From: Apus apus
Taxonomy: Eukaryota; Chordata; Aves; Apodiformes; Apodidae
Direction: 5' to 3'
Assembly (NCBI RefSeq): GCF_020740795.1
Contig: NC_067304.1
Coordinates: 4,454,056-4,518,055, forward strand
Length of the DNA: 64,000 nucleotides
This document shows, piece by piece, positions 57,473-64,000 of the stretch (the stretch's first letter is position 1; the number at the start of each line of letters is the position of its first letter). A model generated the notes under the pieces. That model worked only from the letters and a program-made list of their open reading frames with translations, did no database searches and was not told the DNA's origin. Both the position numbers and the translations under genes were made by a program.

Positions 57473-59231
57473 GTAATTTGGCAGCTTCTGGTTGCTAAGT
57501 GCATGAATCTCTGGTGTGGATTGGTGTGTCTGTTGTTATGGAGATGCTCCATGGGCAAAATTAAGAGGAGATGCGACTGGATTCACTGGTTTGCAATTGG
57601 CCTGATGGTTGCCATGGTCAGCTTTGTTTTGCCCAGCTGCACGTGGTGGATGGAGACTTTATTTTGCTTGCAGCACCTTGACTTTTGCAGTGATTTACAC
57701 TGAGTTTGGTTTCAGGGTGGTTGGTGTTCACAGGCAGTCAGTTCTTGTGTGGGACAAGAGCAGACTGCAGTTCACCTGGGCTCAGTTTGTGGCTGCTGTT
57801 AGAGGTCTGCAGTGGGACCCTGAGCAATCCCCTCAGCTCTGGGAGCAAGCACGACTCTGCATTAGCAGGGACATCTGCCCTTGTCTCCATTTCTCCTGCT
57901 CCTCAGCTCACCTGCCTGTAAAATGGGAATGACAACATTCCTTTTGTCTCGCCCACTTGCATTTTCAGAGTCAGTGGAGCTGCAGATGCCCAACAGAGAT
58001 GTAACTTGGGGGGGAGGGGGGGTGCTGCTAAATGGGGGTGACCTCCAGCCATTGCACCCCTTGTTAGCACCAGGCACAGGCTGGACTTTGCAATACAGCA
58101 GCAGCCACCCTCCCAGTGCCAGCAGCGGGTGCATTTGGCCTCTCCTGCACTGGAGATGAGCAGATCCTGACATGCCAGGCTGGGCAGACAAGCACTGGGC
58201 CCTTTTGCCCGTTTTCCTTGTCTTAGCAGCCAGCCTTGAAACCAAAGCACTCGATTGTTGCTGAAATGCAGCGCTGGTCTCCGGGCAATGATTTCCACAT
58301 GCCTGCATGTGCACAAGGGAGAACTGTCCAGGGGCAGGGGAGGCATTGAACACATTTTCTTTCCATGACTCGGTGCCTGCGTTACTATTGAATGCCAGGG
58401 CAGCAGGGAAGGGAACTGCTGTCTGGATGCAGTGACTGTAAAATATTCCCCGCAGACCCACACACAGCCGCTTGCCTTGGAGCAGCACACATGCAGGCCC
58501 ATGTGAGTTTAGCAGTGGAGAAAACGTGCCTGTGAGCTGCTGGGGATCTGGGGGTTGGGGGGCTACACTGCTCTGTGCAGCAGGGGAATGAGGCCAGAGG
58601 AGCTGCAGGAAGGAAGCAGGTGAAACCCCCCGGAGCTGACCCGCATTTCCTCGGGAAGTCAAAAACATTCAGGTTGCTGCCATTTCTCTAATGCACCAGT
58701 CTAAGCTGTCAGGTTTAATATACTTCCTATACTTACTGGGATTGCCAGGGCTTTTACGTGAGAGTGCAGGGCTGCAGATGGGCTCCCTGGACATCTCTCT
58801 AGGGAGATGGTGATGCCTACTGGGTAGAGCACTGTTCGGTGGCTCTGACTTTCCTGACTGGCTCTTACTGGGCCTCATGCTTCATTGCTTAGTGTGTTTT
58901 GATATCTTTGCCCCGTTCCTCTCCCTGCTAAGCACACTCAAATGACTCCCACTTAGGCTTTGACTCCTGCTCCCCCAGCCTGGAGACTGTGGAGGTGAAC
59001 TCCTGTCTCTCTGCTGCATGGAGCACATGCAGTGGGCAGGGTCACCCCCAGCCTGAGACAGGCATTCAGTGGGTGCTAGCAGCTTGCAGCAAAAACGATG
59101 TGTTCTTAGACCAGGGGATGCTTGGCACAGCTGTACCAGAGGACAGGCTGCACCCTTCCACTTGCATGCAATTGGGGACTGCCATTCTATCTGCCCAGCT
59201 TTTTGCTCTAGAGGCTAAACAGCCTGAACTG

Positions 59232-59260
59232 CCTTGGTCCCCTCCTAAGGGGGACCAAGG
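59232..59260. repeat. Perfect 11-bp inverted repeat (hairpin)
   Basis: CCTTGGTCCCC, a 7-nt spacer TCCTAAG, then GGGGACCAAGG. All 11 pairs are Watson-Crick, seven of them G-C. Confidence 0.9.
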
Positions 59261-62200
59261 ACTTCTAAGGATTCCTGTCCCCCCTTAGGTTGCCCTGGGC
59301 ACTCTCCCTCCTCTTTCCCAAAGCTGGCTCCCAGGGCTGGATGGAGTGTCCCTGCTGGGGCCTCACCATGGGAGGGAGGAACAGGAGGATTTAATGTGTC
59401 TGGCCGGGAGCCAGGCAGGGAGCATGCCTGGGGCAGGGTGCAGTTCAGCCAGACAGGCTCTGCCTGGGCTTTAACTCCATGGCAGCCCATGCAAGCCCCA
59501 TCCTTGGACAGGTTGGCCACAGGCACAAGGGGTGCTTGCCCCTGTGTTGGCTGTGGGGCTGGCCCTGCCCTCCCCACAGCCCCGAGGCTCTGCTGACACC
59601 CGGGGTCCCACGGTCCCTCTCTCACATCTCTGCAGTGGTCTTTGCTGACAAGGAAGTTTCTGGAGAGGAGCAGCCCTAGCAAACCCCTCGGGTCTGTGAT
59701 TAAAATGCTGCTCAGGATGCTGCTGCCATCTCTGCTGCTCCTGAAAATCACTCCAGCCTGCATGCTGCTTGCAGCCTGTGAAAGGGAGGTGCAGTTCTCC
59801 CCTGGCTTAGCAAAGGGGCCCAGCTCAGCATCTCTGGCTGGTGTGTTTCTGGGGGTGGCTTTTCAGGAGGGGTGAAGAGGGTGCCTAATCTGGTGTACAG
59901 CAGAAAGAGGATTGCTTCTACCTGGAGAAAGTCCTAGGACTGTGCTGATGGCATGAGCAGCTCAGTGCCAGCATCCTGGGTTATGTCCATCACAGTCCTT
60001 CCTGGCTACAGCACCCAGCCAGCCGTGCAGCTTGGGACAGAGGCAGACATGAGCACACTTCCCCCTTCCTTCCTCTCTGAGGCCAAAGGTGCAGCTGGGC
60101 TGAGGTGCTGTTTGCAGGAAGGTGACAGCAGACAGGCCCAGGGTGAGGAAGCATGGCTGGTGTATCTTCAAAAGATGCAGTTTATCTGGGACCAGGCAAG
60201 GGACCCCCTTGGATTTGCTTAATGGGAGGAAGAGGACAAGGATTTGCTAAGCAGACTCCCCCAGCATGGGCTGGGGTGACCACAACAATAGACTTAAACA
60301 AAATCTTGTTGTTTCCCAGTTAGACCCATTTTTTATTAAATACTCCTAACTACTATGAGCCCATTTTCACACCTGATTTCCCCTGGAACTCCATGAGGCT
60401 GTGTGATTTCACTGTGACAACACAAAAGGGAAAAAAAAACAACCTCAGAACCCGCAGTAGTTTCAGGAAAAAAAACACAACCCTCACACAAAGCAAGCAC
60501 CCTGCCTTTTGCTCAGCCATGAAGTTGGCACGTTTGAAAAATGCCCTGCAGGCACTGCCTTGCAAATGCACCACTGAGGATTGCCCAGGCATCAGCTGGT
60601 GGGTGCCAAGTTCAACATCAGTGACCTCAGCCCATGTTGCCCTTCACAGAGCACACATTAAGGGACAGTTTGCTTTGGGCTATTACTGCTGGAGCAGACT
60701 CAGCCCCATTACATGGTGTAGAGTCTCACTAGTCCCACATCAGAGTGACGGGGAGATGCAACTGTGTTCTTGTCCCAAACCCTGGTGAACACCCATCACA
60801 CCATAATGCAGCTCCTCTTCCATCCAGTCTTTGACCACTCATGTCTAGGACTCTCTGCTGGCTGCAGCAGCTGGGTGCTCTCCCTCCCTCTCCACATCCT
60901 CCTCCCGAAGCCATCTCTGTCAGGCTTACAGCAATCCTTCCTTGGCAAGTTGATTATTGTAATTTGTGTTTATGAGGAATGTTACCCACCAATAAGCAGC
61001 TTGTGTGACACAGCCACTGAGCTCATGTCTTTGCTAATCACTTCTAACACTCTTGCCCTTTGCACGTCGCTCTTTCTCTTAGAGCTGGTTTCTCTGTCCC
61101 ATCTCATTTGGGGTCCTCCTCTCCCTCAGTAGCTGTAGCTTTTGCTGGGGATCTCCTTTGCTTTCTGTTTTGAAACGGACTTACAGTGCCAGGTGCTCTC
61201 ATGGCTGCGGTGTGGAGTGTGTGGCAGCAGTTGTTCTGCCCAGGGCTGCACTGTGCTGGGAAGGGCACACAAGTGCTGGAGACATCTACCCCCTGGAGAC
61301 ATCTTCCCTTTCAGTAGAGGGGAGGGGTGAGGGTGGAAGTCAGAGACATACCAGAGCCTGGTTGGACCTCTGGGCTGTGGAAAACATGCCAGTTTCTGCA
61401 GCCAGTGGTGTAAAGGGACGGGGATGGCTAATGTGAGACAGAGCTGTGCTGACTTTGCAGCCCACATGACCAGGTACTCATTGACCAGGGGTTAGGGGAG
61501 GGCAGTGGCTCACACAAGCCAAGAGCCAGTCTGTACATCGTGTCTCTGGGTCTTATCCTTTGCTGCTCCTCCCCAAGCCCTGCAGAGCAAAGGATGCAAA
61601 TCCCCACGAGGCAGGTGAGAAACAAGCTGCTCACTCCATGTCACGGAGACTGGGTGCAAAGTCATCCCCCCCACCAGCTGGAGCAATGTGCCTCAAGATT
61701 CAACTCCACACCTGCTTCTGGAGGGGCAGTTCCAGTTCAGAGCCCACTCGTTCAGCCCTGAGTGCTCAGATGAGTCTTAGCTCGTGTGCCCACTAAACAA
61801 GTTGACTGAAGAGCTGGTGTTGAATGTTTTACCCCACTTAGAGAGCACACAAGCATTGCTAAGGGCTTCAGGTCCTGGCTGGGTGTTGCCATGGGACAGG
61901 CTAAAGTGAACAAACAAAATGGAGCCTGGTAAAACTTCCCTTTCTCCCATGGGGGCTCAGTTTTTATCATTCTGCAACGCCATCTGTGAACCACTTCCCT
62001 GTTCCTGGAAGTATCTCCCAGCAAGCTTGACGGTTCTAATATAAGAACAAGGCAGCAAGTCCTCTGAGACTCCCACATTCAAAAAGGAAAATGGAAAAAG
62101 GATTTCTGTCAACAGCAGAGCTCAGGAAGCCCAAATTTGTGTCTTCTGGAGCATCTTCCTTGTGGAATCTCAGCTGTCTGGAAAGGAGAAGCTGTTCTAT

Positions 62201-62929
62201 ACTTCCTTGGGATAGGATTTCGCCCCAAAGATCTTGTGCCCCCTTTCCTCCTCCTCACCAGCTCTGCTGTGCCCTGTGGGTTCCCACTCCCCATACTCTG
62301 TGCAGATGGATTTTGTTCCTTCCCTGCCCAAGTGCCCTGCTGCCATCCCTCAGCCTTCCTGCCATGTTCAACCCCCTGCACATCCCCTCGATTTAGGTGT
62401 AACAGCCACTAATTACAGAAACTCTTGTGACAGACAGGATGGTCTGTAGAGGGAAGGTGAGGATTAACATAGCTGGGTATATAAGAAATTAATTAGTTTC
62501 AGACAATGTTGGCACCTCCAGTCAGCCTGATTTACTTCCATGGCTGGCCTATTTTTGGCAAACTGAGAATGTCTGGCTAAATATAAGACAATAAATAGTG
62601 GGACTGGAAGGTGAAGCGGCTGCTAAATAAACACGTAACCGCACCGGAGCGACGGCGGCTGAAACTTCCCCGGCTGCCCAAGGGCCGCAGGTCCCGCTTT
62701 CAGAGCTGCCCTCGCTCACCCGCATCTGCCCAGAGCCTGAAGGACGAGTAGGAAGAGCGGGAGGAGGGAACTCCCTGCCTGCTGTGCTGGGCTCGCTGCG
62801 TGCGGCTCCGCAGAGCAGCCTGAGCAGCTCCTGCCCGCACGTTCCGGGCCCGCCCGGGCCGGGTGCGGGGAGCGCGGAGCCGAGCGGGCTCTTTATCCCG
62901 GGGCTGCGGCGGGGAGGAGCCAGAGCCGC

Positions 62930-63170
62930 ACCGAGACCAGCGCCGGCACCGCGCCGGGCCCCGCACCGGCACCGCACCGGCCCCGCAGCCGCACCGCCTC
63001 GGCACCGCGCCGGTTCGGCACCGCTCCGGCTCCGACACCGGCTCCGGTTCCGACACCGGCTCCGGTTCCGACACCCGCTCCGGCTCCGGTTCCGACACCG
63101 CTCCGGCTCCGACACCGGCTCCGATTCCGACACCGGCTCCGATTCCGACACCGGCTCCGGCTCCAGCACC
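62930..63170. repeat. GCACCG-type and 18-bp (TCCGACACCGGCTCCGGT) tandem repeats
   Basis: A degenerate GCACCG hexamer array (62930-63010) passes into an 18-bp array in which TCCGACACC begins at 63031, 63049, 63067, 63091, 63108, 63126 and 63144. The period is a multiple of three, so any frame gives a regular six-residue repeat (such as SDTGSG), which mimics coding. Confidence 0.9.
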
Positions 63171-63299
63171 GCGCCGGCCCCGCTCTCTGCTCCGGCACCT
63201 CTCCCGCTCCGGCCCCGCTCCTCCCCGGCCCCCAGCACCGCCCCTGCTCTTCCCGGGACCCGGCGGCAGGAAGGAGGAAGGAGGGAGAGCGACCGGCTC

Positions 63300-63302
63300 G
63301 GT
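63300..63302 (+). other. Splice donor at the end of a probable 5' exon
   Basis: CTCG|GTGAGTG matches the donor consensus from -1 to +6 and lies in CpG island 4. Confidence 0.45.
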
Positions 63303-63440
63303 GAGTGCCGGGGTGAAGCCAGCGGGGACCCCCTGCCCGCCCCTCCCGCAGCCCCGCCGGGCGGGCAGCCCCGGCTCCGGGAATGTCGCTGCCTTTGGGA
63401 CTGTGCGGGCAGAAAGTGGCAGGGGAGGGGATCGCTCAAG

Positions 63441-64000
63441 TTGGAGAGACGGTGAGGGAGGGTTCAGTTCTGTGCCGAGCGTAACAACCGTTTGCAACCG
63501 GGGTGTTCCCCGGTGGAGGGGATCCCTGCACGTGGTTTGATCCTAAAGGTGATTTAAGGAGCCCTTGTCAACCCTGTCGACTTCAGCATGTGTAGACACC
63601 CCTGGCCTGGGTCCCTCTGTGAAGGACCTCCTCTGTGGGGGGGTCCGTCTGTGTGAAAGTTTCCAGGGGGGCTGCCCCGGGGTCTGTCTGCTGGTTCCCC
63701 GGCTCGGGCTGGGTCCCGCCGCCGGCCGGCAGGATGGCATTCTCCTTGCTCTGCAGTTTTTGGTGGCTGCCGGTATCAGCTGCATCTCTCCAACACGCCT
63801 GTTGCTCCGACAAGCTCCCAGGGGTGTGGAGAACTTGCCCCCAGAGCTTGTCCCCCTCCTTGCTGGCAAGGAGCCCCCCAGAGAAGACCTTCCTTTGAGA
63901 GCTGGTCTCCCTGCCGTGCCAGAACTGTAATCCTGTGAAGTCAAGCTTTAAGTGAACTGGTTCTTCTCTCCTTGAAAACAAACTGGAAGGAGCATGCAGG
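63441..64000. other. No supported gene apart from the short frame at 63734
   Basis: GC-moderate DNA after CpG island 4, probably the start of intron 1. Three overlapping frames are open on each strand without a recognisable domain. Confidence 0.4.
63734..63898 (+). CDS. Candidate 54-codon frame with signal-peptide-like start
   Basis: ATG in strong Kozak context (A at -3, G at +4) opens MAFSLLCSFWWLPVSAAS, a hydrophobic start with a plausible signal-peptidase site, followed by LQHACCSDK and more Cys. It ends at TGA. Third-position GC is about 70 percent. It lies 430 bp beyond the donor at 63301, so it would be intronic unless that donor is skipped. No family recognised. Confidence 0.18.
   Translation: MAFSLLCSFWWLPVSAASLQHACCSDKLPGVWRTCPQSLSPSLLARSPPEKTFL

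Larger units (their letters stand above)
56191..62619. other. No gene seen; 6.4 kb of non-coding DNA
   Basis: Contains (ATCC)5 at 56410-56429, a T-tract at 57449-57472, a strong hairpin at 59232-59260 and AT-richer complex patches at 57400-57620, 60930-61070 and 62400-62620. A 122-codon frame at 60764-61132 overlaps one of these and has no domain. TAATTACA (reverse of TGTAATTA) lies at 62410-62417. Confidence 0.45.
62620..63440 (+). promoter_or_regulatory. CpG island 4, probable promoter of a plus-strand gene
   Basis: Abrupt rise in CpG after an AT-rich, TAATTA-containing stretch. The island holds the GC-rich tandem array at 62930-63170 and a consensus splice donor CTCG|GTGAGTG at 63301. A 5'UTR exon ending at 63300 with the rest of the gene to the right of the window is the simplest reading. 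Frames of 200-300 codons on both strands come from the repeat and lack of stops. Confidence 0.55.

Noticed and set aside
60764-61132. 122-codon hydrophobic plus frame
   Set aside because: No domain, no splice sites, and it overlaps an AT-rich block that looks regulatory.
62549-63540. Frames of 220-296 codons on both strands in CpG island 4
   Set aside because: An 18-bp tandem array lacks stops in several frames, giving SDTGSG- or RHRLRF-type repeats without a real protein.
1-64000. CRISPR arrays, prokaryotic operons, viral genomes or integrated retrovirus with LTRs
   Set aside because: None of the required repeats, gene sets or LTR pairs is visible; the DNA is vertebrate in character.

Overview
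This window looks like bird nuclear DNA, probably from a GC-rich microchromosome. Three CR1 LINE tails are present (5038-5255, 12968-13125, 43906-44138); two of them show the avian 3' end built on ATTCTATG-type words. There is one canonical vertebrate tRNA-Trp gene and several CpG islands, and no sign of bacterial or viral gene organisation. Species and chromosome cannot be fixed from the sequence alone.

Layout. 1-284 is a short GC-rich block ending in a 21-A run. 285-14584 is AT-richer and almost featureless apart from two CR1 tails. At 14.58-15.73 kb a CpG island carries tRNA-Trp on the minus strand with a Pol III terminator and a perfect NRF1 palindrome upstream. Just beyond lies a small minus-strand unit: TATA-like box, 33-codon frame with strong GC3 bias, and AATAAA overlapping its stop. 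From 16 to 40 kb I recognise no interspersed repeat. Instead there are many AT-rich blocks full of TAATTA, octamer and SOX-like words, standing out from GC-richer surroundings. This is what a regulatory landscape around a developmental gene usually looks like. A second CpG island with a possible exon lies at 38.4-39.25 kb. At 44.73-45.53 kb a third CpG island contains an 11-bp-period minisatellite. On the plus strand downstream of it, several exon-like segments with good splice sites run to 56.2 kb. The window ends with a fourth CpG island (62.62-63.44 kb) holding an 18-bp tandem array and a consensus splice donor at 63301, so a plus-strand gene probably starts there and continues outside.

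Confident features are few: tRNA-Trp, the CR1 copies and the simple repeats. No complete protein-coding gene is recognisable and none of the translated frames shows a domain I can name. Coding calls rest on splice-site quality, reading-frame phase and third-position GC, and carry low confidence. I see no evidence of an exotic new system. The best leads are the compact unit at 15.5 kb, the terminal exon at 22.2 kb ending in a PDZ ligand, the spliced chain at 45-56 kb, and repeated homeodomain/octamer words spread over the repeat-free 30 kb.
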